NCBI GenBank assembly: GCA_036269075.1
Contig: DATASX010000117.1
Span: 62,001-126,000 of the forward strand
Direction: 5' to 3'
Source: Sporichthyaceae bacterium
GTDB taxonomy: Bacteria > Actinomycetota > Actinomycetes > Sporichthyales > Sporichthyaceae
Length of the DNA stretch: 64,000 bases
Made by a program: the position numbers and the translations under genes
Notes under the pieces: generated by a model
The model's database searches: none
What the model was told of the DNA's origin: nothing
The model's input: the letters and a program-made list of their open reading frames with translations, nothing else
In this document: positions 19,461-28,253 of the stretch, in pieces
Numbering within the stretch: position 1 is the stretch's first letter
Layout: every line of letters starts with the position of its first letter

Positions 19461-22045
19461 CAGCGCGCTACCTCTCCAGTTGCGGTCGCCTCCGGCGTCC
19501 GCAGGTCCAACGCCACGTCGAGCACGTTCACGGAGTGGGTCAACGCACCGACCGAGACGAAATCGACCCCGGTCGCCGCCACCGCCGCGGCGTCGGCGAA
19601 GGTCAACCCGCCGCTGGCCTCCAACTTCGCGCGGCCGCCGGATCGGGCGACGGCCGTGCGCATCAACTCGGGGCTGAAGTTATCCAGCAGCACGAGCTCC
19701 GCGCCGGCCGCGAGGACGGCGTCGAGCTGCTCGAGGGAGTCGACCTCGACCTCGACGGGGATGCCGGGGAATGCTGCCCGGACCGCCTCCAGCGCCTCGA
19801 CGACCCCGCCGGCGGCGATCACGTGGTTGTCCTTGATCAGGGCCTCGTCCCACAGCGCGAAGCGGTGGTTGACCCCGCCCCCGCAGCGCACCGCGTACTT
19901 CTCCAGCGCGCGCAGCCCCGGGGTGGTCTTGCGCGTGTCGCGGACCCGCGCGCCGGAGCCGGCCAACGCGTCGGACCAGGCGCGGGTCGCGGTGGCCACC
20001 CCGCCGAGGCGGCCGAGGAAGTTCAGCGCGGTGCGCTCGGCGACAACCAGGTCGCGGGTGCGGCCACGGACCGACATCAGCACGTCGCCGCGATGCACCC
20101 GCTCGCCGTCCTTGGCCAGTTGGTCGACGACGACCTCGCCGTCGCTGACGTATTCGAAGACCGCGCGGGCGACCGCGAGCCCGGCGATCACTCCGTCGGC
20201 GCGGGCGACCAGGTCGCCGACGCACCACTGCTCGGCCGGAACGGTGGCCGCGGTGGTCACGTCGAGCTTGCCCGGTCCGAGGTCCTCGGCCAGCGCGAGC
20301 TCGACCAGGTGAACGACCTGATCGGCGCTCAGACCGGCCTCGGCGAACTGCGCGAGCAGCACCTCGGACGGGAAGGCCCGCGACTCCGGCGTGCTGTCGC
20401 TGCGGCTGGACACCAGAACTCCGCCGGCCGTGGTCAGGTCGACGTGACGCTGCCACCGGGCGTCGTCGCGGGCCGGGAAGTCCTCGCGCCAGTGCGAACC
20501 GCGGGTCTCCTCGCGCTGCCCGGCCGCGGCGACCAGCGCGGTGGCCACCGTGTGCAGGTTGGTGGTCTGCCAGGACTCGACCCCGGGCGTCCCGGGTCGG
20601 TCGACCGCCAGCCCGGCCAGTTCGGCCGCCGTACGCAGCAGCCCCTCGCGGGTGCGCAGCACGCCGGCGCCCGCGCTCATCAGTGCCTGGATCTCGGCCC
20701 TGACTTCGCCGTCGATCAGGCCAGGCTCGCGACGGTCGAGCGCGGCCTCGCGCCGCTGCGGCAGGTTGACGGCCAGGTCCGCGGCGATCCGCTGGGCGAA
20801 GACCAAGCCCTCGAGCAGCGAGTTCGACGCCAGCCGGTTGGCCCCGTGGACCCCGGAACAGGCGGCCTCGCCGCAGGCCCACAGGCCGGGCAGCGACGAG
20901 CGGCCGGACAGGTCGGCGCGCACCCCGCCGGAGGCGTAGTGGCAGGCCGGGATGACCGGAATCAACTCGGTGACCGGATCGACGCCGTGCTCGCGGCAGG
21001 TGGCCAGGATCGTCGGGAACCGCTCGCGCCACTTGGCCTCGCCGAAGTCGCGGGCGTCCAGCCAGACGTGCGCCCGCCCGGTGGCGTACATCGTGCGCAG
21101 GATCTGCTTGGCGACGACGTCGCGCGGTGCCAGGTCGGCCAGTTCGTGGACGCCGGGCATGAAGCGCTCGCCCGCGGCGTCGCGCAGCACCGCCCCCTCG
21201 CCGCGCACGGCCTCGGAGATCAACGGCTGCTGCCCGGTCGTGTTCTCGCCCAGCCACAGCACGGTCGGGTGGAACTGCACGAACTCCAGGTCGCGGACGA
21301 CCGCGCCGGCCCGAAGCGCCATCGCGACACCGTCGCCGGTGGCCACCACCGGGTTCGTCGTGGCGGCGTAGACCTGCCCCAGGCCACCGGTGGCCAGGAC
21401 CACCGCGCCCGAGGCGACCGCGCCTACACCGTGCGGTTGACCCTCGCCCATAACGTGCAGGGTCATCCCGGCCACGGCGCCATCGGCGGTCAGTTGCATG
21501 TCCAGGGCCAGGGCGTGCTCGATCACCTGGATGCGCGGTTCGGCGTGGACAGCGTCGACCAGCGCCCGCTGGATCTCGGCCCCGGTCGCGTCGCCGCCGG
21601 CGTGGGCGATGCGGCGGCGCCGGTGCCCACCCTCCAGGGTCAGGGCGAGTTCCCCGTCGGCGGAGCGGTCGAACACCGCGCCGGTGGAGATGAGGTTCCG
21701 CACGGCCGGTGGCCCCTCGGTGACCAGCACGCTGACCGCGGTGGTGTCGCACAGGCCGTCGCCCGCGGCGACGGTGTCGCGCAGGTGCTCCTGCGGGCTG
21801 TCGCCCGGGCCGAGTGCGGCCGCGATACCACCCTGCGCCCACCGGGTGGACCCGGCCGAGAGCACGTCCTTGGTGACCACCAGTACCGGGCCGAGCGACT
21901 CCGGCAGAACAGCCGCGGCCTGCAGCGCGATCGTCAGGCCGGCGATCCCAGAACCCACGACGACGACCGCAGCCTGCGTCGTCCATCCCGGATCGGGTGC
22001 CGCCAACCGCGCGATCAGCCGCGGGGCGGAGCTGCTTTCGGTCAC
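19460..22045 (-). CDS. nadBC: Fused L-aspartate oxidase / nicotinate-nucleotide pyrophosphorylase (NadB-NadC)
   Basis: This 861-residue protein joins two enzymes of NAD synthesis that are usually separate. Residues from about 25 to 560 are L-aspartate oxidase: FAD motif VVVVGSGIAGLTIALQA at 27-43, STRWAQGGIAAAL, and the active-site region PACHYASGGVRADLSGR with GANRLASNSLLEGLVF. From about 565 onward lies quinolinate phosphoribosyltransferase: EDLGPGKLDVTT, RDTRKTTPGLRALEKYAV, GGGVNHRFALWDEALIKDNH, VEVEVDSL and ASGGLTFADAA. The frame is unbroken throughout. Quinolinate synthase (nadA), which acts between the two, is not in the window. The gene lies 31 nt after panD and overlaps coaX, so it is part of the same operon. 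Confidence 0.95.
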   Translation of the reverse strand: MTESSSAPRLIARLAAPDPGWTTQAAVVVVGSGIAGLTIALQAAAVLPESLGPVLVVTKDVLSAGSTRWAQGGIAAALGPGDSPQEHLRDTVAAGDGLCDTTAVSVLVTEGPPAVRNLISTGAVFDRSADGELALTLEGGHRRRRIAHAGGDATGAEIQRALVDAVHAEPRIQVIEHALALDMQLTADGAVAGMTLHVMGEGQPHGVGAVASGAVVLATGGLGQVYAATTNPVVATGDGVAMALRAGAVVRDLEFVQFHPTVLWLGENTTGQQPLISEAVRGEGAVLRDAAGERFMPGVHELADLAPRDVVAKQILRTMYATGRAHVWLDARDFGEAKWRERFPTILATCREHGVDPVTELIPVIPACHYASGGVRADLSGRSSLPGLWACGEAACSGVHGANRLASNSLLEGLVFAQRIAADLAVNLPQRREAALDRREPGLIDGEVRAEIQALMSAGAGVLRTREGLLRTAAELAGLAVDRPGTPGVESWQTTNLHTVATALVAAAGQREETRGSHWREDFPARDDARWQRHVDLTTAGGVLVSSRSDSTPESRAFPSEVLLAQFAEAGLSADQVVHLVELALAEDLGPGKLDVTTAATVPAEQWCVGDLVARADGVIAGLAVARAVFEYVSDGEVVVDQLAKDGERVHRGDVLMSVRGRTRDLVVAERTALNFLGRLGGVATATRAWSDALAGSGARVRDTRKTTPGLRALEKYAVRCGGGVNHRFALWDEALIKDNHVIAAGGVVEALEAVRAAFPGIPVEVEVDSLEQLDAVLAAGAELVLLDNFSPELMRTAVARSGGRAKLEASGGLTFADAAAVAATGVDFVSVGALTHSVNVLDVALDLRTPEATATGEVAR

Positions 22046-22076
22046 CTGCGTGCTTTCTGCGGACGAGGAGACGCGC

Positions 22077-22547
22077 TCAGCGGTGCGCTGCGTGGTGGTG
22101 CAGCAGCGGGTCGTCGACCGGATCGACCAGGCCGTCGCCGCGCAGGTCGCCGCGGGCGGTGCCGACGCCGGGGACGGGGGCGGCCGGGTCGCCGTCGATG
22201 ATCACGATGCGGTTGCGGCCGTCGACGTGCACGACGGTCGGCCTGAGCTCGCGGGCTTCCCGGTCGGTCACACCCATGTAGCTGATGATGATCACGAGGT
22301 CGCCGGGCGCGACCAGGCGGGCGGCCGCGCCGTTTATGCCGATCACGCCGGAGCCGCGCGGGCCCGGGATCACGTAGGTCTCCAGGCGGGCGCCGTTGTC
22401 GATGTCGACGATCGCCACCTGTTCGCCGGGCAGCAGGTCGGCGGCGTCCATGAGGTCCTCGTCGATCGTGACCGAGCCGACGTAGTGCAGGTCAGCCTGG
22501 GTCACGGTCGCGCGGTGGATCTTGGACTTGAGCATGGTGCGGAACAT
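22077..22547 (-). CDS. panD: Aspartate 1-decarboxylase precursor
   Basis: This 156-residue pyruvoyl enzyme converts aspartate to beta-alanine for pantothenate. The self-cleavage site is Gly24-Ser25 in YVGSVTID, where Ser25 becomes the pyruvoyl group. Other conserved parts are the start [41 protein letters not shown] and VIIISYMGV. The C-terminus is longer than E. coli PanD, ending in a His-rich tail (HHHAAHR), which is common in actinobacteria. It lies between panC and nadBC on the minus strand. The 96-nt gap after panC is AT-richer than its surroundings and may hold an additional promoter. Confidence 0.95.
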   Translation of the reverse strand: MFRTMLKSKIHRATVTQADLHYVGSVTIDEDLMDAADLLPGEQVAIVDIDNGARLETYVIPGPRGSGVIGINGAAARLVAPGDLVIIISYMGVTDREARELRPTVVHVDGRNRIVIIDGDPAAPVPGVGTARGDLRGDGLVDPVDDPLLHHHAAHR

Positions 22548-22643
22548 CAGAGGGTCCCTTCGATGGGTAAGGGCCGGTCACTGCATTAACACCACTGCGA
22601 TCGGTAACAGTTCCATATCCGTTCAAGAGCTGTGCAGCGGGAG

Positions 22644-23504
22644 TTACCTGGGCTTGCTTCCCGGCGGTGGGGCCGCCAGGAGCACGGGCAGATTGTCGAT
22701 CAGCCGGGTCGTTCCCACCCAGGCCGCGGTCAGCAGCCGAGCGGGACCGGCACCGGGTGTCGGACCGAGGTCCGGCGCCCGGAGTTCCAGGTAGTCCAGC
22801 GCCACTCCGGACGCGGACTCGATGTGCGCCCGGGCCGCGGCCAGCACCGCGTCCGGACCGTCTACCCCGGCCGCCGCACCGGCGGCCAGACCCCGGGACA
22901 GGGCCAGGGCAGCGCGGTGCTCCTCGTCGGCCAGGAAGCGGTTGCGGCTTGAGCGGGCCAGCCCGTCGGGCTCGCGGACGGTCGGAACGCCGACGATCTC
23001 CACGTCGAGGTCCAGATCGCGGACCATCTGCCGGATCAGCGTTAGCTGTTGGTAGTCCTTCTCGCCGAAGTAGGCCAGCGCCGGTCCGGTCAGATGCAGC
23101 AGCTTGAGCACGACGGTCAGCACACCGTCGAAGTGGCCGGGTCGGGTGGCGCCCTCGAGGTGGTCGCCGACCGGGCCCGCCGTGACGATCGTGGCCGGGC
23201 GACCGGACGGGTACAGGACCGAGTCGTCGGGAGCGAACAGAACGTCCACGCCGGCCTCCTGGCACACCGTCAGGTCGGCGTCGAAGGTCCGGGGGTACCG
23301 GTCGAGGTCCTCGCCGGCGCCGAACTGCAGCGGGTTGACGAAGATCGTCGCGACGACGGTTCCGCAGTCCTTGCGCGCCCGGCGCATGAGTTCGGCGTGC
23401 CCGTCGTGCAGGGCACCCATCGTCATCACCACGCCACGCGGGTCCGGCAAACCGGCCAGCGCCGCCCGCAACTCCGCCCGGGTGCGTGCCACCAAGAGGC
23501 TCAT
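22644..23504 (-). CDS. panC: Pantoate-beta-alanine ligase (pantothenate synthetase)
   Basis: This 286-residue enzyme joins pantoate and beta-alanine using ATP. Motifs are [19 protein letters not shown] (HxGH nucleotide signature), [36 protein letters not shown], and [14 protein letters not shown], the last corresponding to KMSKS. Length is typical. Beta-alanine is supplied by PanD, encoded just downstream, and the product is used by CoaX. Upstream lies the DUF2520 gene, separated by a 94-nt gap with a large hairpin (23525-23582), so expression of the reductase-like gene and panC may be uncoupled. Confidence 0.96.
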   Translation of the reverse strand: MSLLVARTRAELRAALAGLPDPRGVVMTMGALHDGHAELMRRARKDCGTVVATIFVNPLQFGAGEDLDRYPRTFDADLTVCQEAGVDVLFAPDDSVLYPSGRPATIVTAGPVGDHLEGATRPGHFDGVLTVVLKLLHLTGPALAYFGEKDYQQLTLIRQMVRDLDLDVEIVGVPTVREPDGLARSSRNRFLADEEHRAALALSRGLAAGAAAGVDGPDAVLAAARAHIESASGVALDYLELRAPDLGPTPGAGPARLLTAAWVGTTRLIDNLPVLLAAPPPGSKPR

Positions 23505-23524
23505 CCCGCCACCCCCGCCTGCAT

Positions 23525-23582
23525 CTTGTGTTGGGCCTCGGGGCTCTCAGGACGTCGCGAGGGCCCCGAAACCCGACACAAG
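23525..23582. repeat. Inverted repeat between DUF2520 gene and panC
   Basis: A 20-nt arm starting CTTGTGTTGGG (23525-23544) pairs with an arm ending CCCGACACAAG (23563-23582) with three mismatches and an 18-nt loop. No T-tract follows in either direction. It could be an mRNA processing or attenuation structure, or a REP-like repeat. Confidence 0.6.
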
Positions 23583-23598
23583 TTGGCGATCGGAAAGC

Positions 23599-24534
23599 TC
23601 ATCGGTCGCCGCCCTCCGCCCGTTCGAAAGGGTGCCGGCGGCGGAGCACCTCGAGCAGGTCGGCGGCGCGCGTCGAGTCCAGCAGCCCGGCGGCCAGTGC
23701 CCGGTCGGCGGTCAGGCGGGCCATGGCCACGTACGCCGCCGCCGCCTCCGGGGACTGCCCGGCGATCGCGGTCACATGCGCGCCGACGGTTCCGGAGTCG
23801 CCGCGGGCAACCGGCCCGGTCAGCGCGTGGTCGCCGCTGCGCAGCGCGTTGTCCAGCGCGGCCCCCAGCAGCGGACCGAGCAATCGCGACGGGTTCTCCA
23901 CGCCGGCCACCGCGAGCAGGTCGGCCGACTGCGCGACCAGCGTGACCAGGTGGTTCGCGCTGTTGGCCAAGGCCGCGTGGTAGAGCACCCGGTGCTCCTC
24001 GGCCACCCACTGCGGGTCGGCCCCCATCTCGACCACCAGGGCCTCGGCCACCGGCCGCAGCGGCTCCGGAGCGGTGATACCGAAGCAGGCCCCGGCCAGT
24101 CGGGCCAGGTCGACCCGGGTGCCGGTGAAGGTCATCACCGGGTGCAGCGCCAAGGGCAGGGCCCCGGCGCGGGTCAGCGGGTCGAGCACCGCGGTGCCGT
24201 AGCGACCGCTGGTGTGCGCCACCAACGTGCCCGGTGCGACTGCCTCGGCACTGACCAACGCCTCGACCAGCGGCGGCAAGGCGTCGTCGGGGACCGCGAG
24301 CAGCAGCAGCGAACTGCGTGCGGCGACCTCGAACGGGTCGACGCAGTCGATCCCGAGCAGTTCGGCGGCGCGCTCCCGGCTGGCCCGGCTGAACCCGGAG
24401 GCCGCCACCACCTCGTGACCAGCCCGGATCAGCGCCGCCCCGAGCACTGCGCCCACCCGGCCGGCGCCGAGTACACCGACCGCCAGGCGGGCGGGGTGCG
24501 GCGCAGCTCGGTCGGGCCTGCTGGGTTCAGTCAT
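23599..24534 (-). CDS. Rossmann-fold and DUF2520 domain protein (PanE-like)
   Basis: This 311-residue protein begins with an NAD(P)-binding fold (VGVLGAGRVGAVLGAALIRAG near residue 17) and has a C-terminal helical DUF2520 domain (HRVLYHAALANSANHLVTL). Such proteins are encoded upstream of panC in many actinobacteria (Rv3603c in M. tuberculosis). They resemble short-chain or ketopantoate reductases, but the reaction has not been settled to my knowledge. The middle segment LALHPVMTFTG is well conserved. I use ATG 24534 (MTEPSRPDRA) and not the extended start at 24666, which would add a non-conserved stretch. It starts the minus-strand pan operon and marks the right end of the conserved synteny block. 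Confidence 0.8.
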   Translation of the reverse strand: MTEPSRPDRAAPHPARLAVGVLGAGRVGAVLGAALIRAGHEVVAASGFSRASRERAAELLGIDCVDPFEVAARSSLLLLAVPDDALPPLVEALVSAEAVAPGTLVAHTSGRYGTAVLDPLTRAGALPLALHPVMTFTGTRVDLARLAGACFGITAPEPLRPVAEALVVEMGADPQWVAEEHRVLYHAALANSANHLVTLVAQSADLLAVAGVENPSRLLGPLLGAALDNALRSGDHALTGPVARGDSGTVGAHVTAIAGQSPEAAAAYVAMARLTADRALAAGLLDSTRAADLLEVLRRRHPFERAEGGDR

Positions 24535-24799
24535 CGCTCGTCGTTCCAGTCCTGGGTGGGTACCGGACGTCTCGGGGCCAATTCTGCCAGCTTCGCGGCT
24601 GAGCCACCATCGCCCAGGACACAGATACTCCTGGGACTGTTGTGCCGTATGTGATCTATGGGGCAAACTGGGACAGGCTGCTCATCCTGAAGCCGAGGGC
24701 TCTTCGGATCAGGAACCGGGGGGCCGCGCTCCGCGTCCCACCCAGCAGCCGAGCCCGAATGGAATCCGGCGCCCGGCCAGACCGACGGAGGAATGCCCA

Positions 24800-27421
24800 G
24801 TGGCTCGACCCGTCGGGGGTCTGGACATCCTCGCCCACCCCACGGATCGAAGTCTGAGTGGCGGCCGGCCCGCACCGGCCCCGGCGTTGACCGGCGGACC
24901 CGAGGCGACTGCGCTGTGCACCGAGGTCGCGCGCAATCCGCTGGCCGCGCTGCGCGTACTGGTCGTGGGCGCCGGCGGCACCGGCAAGACGACTGTGCTG
25001 GACGCGCTGGCCCGGCTGTGGTCGGCGGCCGGGGTGACCGTGCTGCGCGACCCGGGTCGGCGGCCGACGCCGGCCGACGGCGAGTGCGCGCTGCTGGTCG
25101 ACGACGCGCGCACGCTCTCCGACGACGAGTTGGCGTACCTGATCTCCCTGACCGGCTCCGACAGCGTCCGGCTGGTGGTCGCCGCCCGACCCGGGCCGAC
25201 GCGCCCGGCGCTGGACACCCTGGCCGGGGCCCTCGGGCGGATCCGGCCGCCGATCGTGCTGGGCCGCTTGGACCTGCCCGCCAGCCGCAGCCGCGTTGAG
25301 GCGCTGTGCCCGCGCAACGCCACCCCGGCGTTGGCCGAGTGGATCCACAACCAGGCCGGCGGGAACCCGCGACTGGTCGGCCTGCTCACCGTGGCACTGC
25401 GCGACGCCGCACTGATCCCGGACCGCCCGGCAGCCGACTGGGTGCCCACCCGAGTGCCGACCGGGATGCTCGAACAGATCCGTCTCGAGGTCGACCTGCT
25501 CGGCGCCGACAGCGCGAGCCTGCTGCACGCGCTGGCGATCGGCACCGACCCGGACCCCGGCCTGCTCGCCCAGGTGCTGGGCATCGGCCCGGACCGCATC
25601 GAGCGGGCCGCGCAGGACGCCACCAGCTCCGGCCTGCTCATCGAGGCCGGCACCGTGCTGCCCATCGTCCGGGTGGCCGTGCGCGTGCTGACCGCGCCGA
25701 TGCGCCTCCAGGCGTTGCGGACCCGCCTTGCCGCGTTGGTGCTGGGCCGCGGCGGGTCGATGCTTCCCTACGCGAAGGAACTGGCCGGTGTCGGCGCGAC
25801 CGGGCCCGAGGTGGCCGCCGTGCTCGTCGCCGGCGCCGCCGAGGCCACCGACCCGCGGGTGATCGCCTCCCTGCTGGCTGAGGCTGTCCGGGCCGGCGCG
25901 CCGGTGGAGACCGTCGCCGGGCGGATGTCACGCGCGACCGCACTGACCGGCGACCTGGACTACGCACTGCGCCTGGCCGACCGAGCCGTCGGCGACCCGA
26001 ACGCCGCCGACCGCGACGTGGCGATCACGGTCGCAGCCGCGATCCTGGCCGGTCGCGGCATGCTGTCGCGCAGCGCGGCGCTGCACCGCTGGTTCGCCGG
26101 CCCGACCGGAATCCCGGCTGCGGCCGCCGCGCCCGCCCTGCTGGGCACCGGCGACCTGGCCGGCGCGACCGCCGCGACCAACGGCGGCACCGGCGCCCCG
26201 ACCCTCGGTGAGGGCGTCGAGACACTGCTGGCCGAGGGCCTGCTGGAGACCGTCACCGGGACGCCGAGCGCTGCGCTGTCGAAGCTGACCCGCGCCGCGG
26301 CCTTGCTCGAACCGGGCGCGACCCGAGCACTGCTGTCCGACACCCCGGCGGCGCTGGCCGCCGTGGTGGCGTTGAACTGCGGCGAGTTCGGGGTGGCCGA
26401 GTCGGTGCTGGCCCGCGCGGTCGGCATCGGGCTGGGCGGGGAGTTCGCCCGCTCGCGACATCAGGTGTTGCAGGCCTGGATCGCGATGCAGCGCGGCGAC
26501 CTGGATCGGGCCCGGGCGTTGCTGGCCTGTCCGGGGCCGGGCGGCGGCACGCTGGAGCCGCGCGAGGAGTTGATCGCCGCGGCGATCGAGGTCGGCATCG
26601 CCCGCCGGGAGGGCAACCTGGGCGCGCTGTCGATCGCGTGGGCACGAGCTCGGCAGGCCGTCGTCCGGCACCCGGTGGACCTGTTCACGTTGCACGCACT
26701 CGGCGAACTGGCCGTGGCGGCCGAGCGGCTGAAGGAAGCCGGGTGGGTCGCTCCGCACCTGGCCGAGGCCTGGGCGCTGCTGGCGCGGTTGGGCGAACCA
26801 CCCCTGTGGGCGGCGCCGATGCACTGGTACGCCGTGCAGGCGGCCGGTTTGGGCGAGCGTCCGGAGGACGCGGCGCCGCACGTGGCCGCGCTGGTCGCAG
26901 CGACGGCCTACCCGCAGGCCCAGGTGCTCGCCGAGGCGGCCCGGTGCTGGTTGCGGGTCATGGCCGGGCAGATCGACGCCGCCGAGGTGGAGGGGGCCGC
27001 CCGCCGGTTGCACGCCATCGGGCACGCCTGGGACGCCTCCCGGTTGGCCGGCCAGGCCGCGGTGCGGGCCGAGGACCGGGCGGTGATGACGAGCCTGCTC
27101 AGCTGCGCGCGCAGCCTGCGCCCGGACGTCGCGGCCGCGGACCTGCGCCCGCTCGAGCCGGCGGCCGGCACCGCGCCGGAGGCACCGGTGCGCGCACACG
27201 CCATGTCGCCGCGACCCGGTGAGGTCCCACTGTCCGACCGCGAGCGCGAGGTCGCCGCGCTGTTGGTCAACGGCCTGACGTACAAGGAGATCGGCGCCCG
27301 GCTGTTCATCTCGGCCAAGACCGTCGAGCACCACATCGCCCGCATCCGGCACCGCTGCGGCGCGACCAGTCGCGCCGACCTGTTCTCCCGGCTGCGCGCC
27401 ACCCTCGAGGCTGCCGAGTAG
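24800..27421 (+). CDS. Large LuxR-family regulator with N-terminal ATPase (IniR-like)
   Basis: This 873-residue protein is a LAL/MalT-like regulator. The N-terminal P-loop is VVGAGGTGKTTVLDAL at about residues 54-69, with a Walker B-like CALLVDDARTLS. A long alpha-helical, probably TPR-like sensing region follows. The C-terminal LuxR helix-turn-helix (about residues 808-870) reads LSDREREVAALLVNGLTYKE then SAKTVEHHIARIRHRC. Start GTG 24800 has GGAGGA about 8 nt upstream. Size, architecture and position next to iniBAC homologues match IniR (Rv0339c), reported to control iniBAC in response to trehalose-type signals; that function is inferred. It is divergent from the pan operon and faces iniC. 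Confidence 0.85.
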   Translation: MARPVGGLDILAHPTDRSLSGGRPAPAPALTGGPEATALCTEVARNPLAALRVLVVGAGGTGKTTVLDALARLWSAAGVTVLRDPGRRPTPADGECALLVDDARTLSDDELAYLISLTGSDSVRLVVAARPGPTRPALDTLAGALGRIRPPIVLGRLDLPASRSRVEALCPRNATPALAEWIHNQAGGNPRLVGLLTVALRDAALIPDRPAADWVPTRVPTGMLEQIRLEVDLLGADSASLLHALAIGTDPDPGLLAQVLGIGPDRIERAAQDATSSGLLIEAGTVLPIVRVAVRVLTAPMRLQALRTRLAALVLGRGGSMLPYAKELAGVGATGPEVAAVLVAGAAEATDPRVIASLLAEAVRAGAPVETVAGRMSRATALTGDLDYALRLADRAVGDPNAADRDVAITVAAAILAGRGMLSRSAALHRWFAGPTGIPAAAAAPALLGTGDLAGATAATNGGTGAPTLGEGVETLLAEGLLETVTGTPSAALSKLTRAAALLEPGATRALLSDTPAALAAVVALNCGEFGVAESVLARAVGIGLGGEFARSRHQVLQAWIAMQRGDLDRARALLACPGPGGGTLEPREELIAAAIEVGIARREGNLGALSIAWARARQAVVRHPVDLFTLHALGELAVAAERLKEAGWVAPHLAEAWALLARLGEPPLWAAPMHWYAVQAAGLGERPEDAAPHVAALVAATAYPQAQVLAEAARCWLRVMAGQIDAAEVEGAARRLHAIGHAWDASRLAGQAAVRAEDRAVMTSLLSCARSLRPDVAAADLRPLEPAAGTAPEAPVRAHAMSPRPGEVPLSDREREVAALLVNGLTYKEIGARLFISAKTVEHHIARIRHRCGATSRADLFSRLRATLEAAE

Positions 27422-27490
27422 GCCGTCCGCTCCGATCATTGATGAGCGAGGCGTCATACCGATGGGGCCAGACCTGGCCCGTAGCCCCGT

Positions 27491-27551
27491 TTCACGCATG
27501 AGAGAGCCCACGCCGCGTATGAGAGAGCCCCGCCAGATCATCGATGATCGG
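27491..27551 (+). repeat. Intergenic repeat module, copy 2
   Basis: Two 21-nt units, ACGCATGAGAGAGC and GCGTATGAGAGAGC plus spacers, are followed by GATCATCGATGAT. The flanking sequence GCGAGGCGTCA at 27446-27458 is also shared with the other copies. It lies between the iniR-like gene and the small secreted protein gene. Confidence 0.72.
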
Positions 27552-27662
27552 CGTGCACGGACGGAGTAACCCGATTTCGCGCGATTGCCCGATCCGAGCA
27601 GTGTTGCTCCCGTTAGGCCCGGAATGCCCGGGCCGCGGCCTGGATGCAGGGGGACACGGCAA

Positions 27663-28157
27663 ATGAGGAATTCCTGGAAGCTCTGGACCACGATCGGCGC
27701 CGGCCTACTCGTCGTTGCCGGCCCCTCGGCGACCGGCGCCGCTGCAGCTGACGTCCCGTCGCCGCAGTCTGGGGTATCGCAGCCGAACCCGGATGGTCCG
27801 CCGAACGCGTACAACCCGGGCATGCAGGCTGACGGTGGTCAGACCTCCGCGGACTCGACGGGCGGGCCGCAGACCGGCAAGGAGATGCAGCCCCCGGCGC
27901 CGAAGCCGGCGACCACGGCGGAGAACGGCCGACAGGTCACGACCCCGGACTTCGAGAGCAAGCCGGGCAGCAACCAGCCCGCGCCGTCCGCGCTGCCCGC
28001 CGATCGCGCCGGCAAGCAGGCCCCGGCCGCCCCCGCCGACCCCAACTTCCCCGCCGACCCGAAGATGCCTTCAGCCGGCGACGACGGCTCGGACATGAAC
28101 GTGCCGAACGTCACCGCTCCCGGCGAGGGCCCCGGCCCGGTCGGCCCGACCGCCTGA
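27663..28157 (+). CDS. Small secreted Pro/Ala-rich protein
   Basis: This 164-residue protein starts at ATG 27663, preceded by AGGGGG. It has a classical signal peptide: basic MRNSWK, then a hydrophobic core TIGAGLLVVAGPSATG and an AxA cleavage site near AAA-ADV at about residue 30. The mature part is low complexity, rich in Pro, Asn, Gly, Asp and Ala, with no Cys and no fold I recognise. An earlier in-frame start at 27585 would put non-conserved residues before the signal. It lies within the ini locus, convergent with iniC, and may be an extracellular partner of the envelope system; that is inference. It could equally be an unrelated secreted protein. Confidence 0.6.
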   Translation: MRNSWKLWTTIGAGLLVVAGPSATGAAAADVPSPQSGVSQPNPDGPPNAYNPGMQADGGQTSADSTGGPQTGKEMQPPAPKPATTAENGRQVTTPDFESKPGSNQPAPSALPADRAGKQAPAAPADPNFPADPKMPSAGDDGSDMNVPNVTAPGEGPGPVGPTA

Positions 28158-28188
28158 CGCCACCCGCGCCTGCCGAAGACTCCCCAAG

Positions 28189-28215
28189 CGCCCCTGGCCC
28201 CCACGGCCGGGGGCG
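28189..28215. terminator. Bidirectional terminator between secreted protein gene and iniC
   Basis: CGCCCCTGGCC and GGCCGGGGGCG form an 11-bp stem with one G-T pair and the loop CCCAC, followed by TTCGG. It sits between convergent genes. Confidence 0.7.
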
Positions 28216-28253
28216 TTCGGCATTCCCAAGCCGGGATCAGAACTGACGATACG

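Noticed and set aside
19535-22201. 888-codon plus-strand open frame
   Set aside because: It is antisense to nadBC, with Arg/Gly/His-rich shadow composition and no recognisable motif.
25928-27823. 631-codon minus-strand open frame
   Set aside because: It is antisense to the IniR-like gene, which has a P-loop and a LuxR helix-turn-helix.
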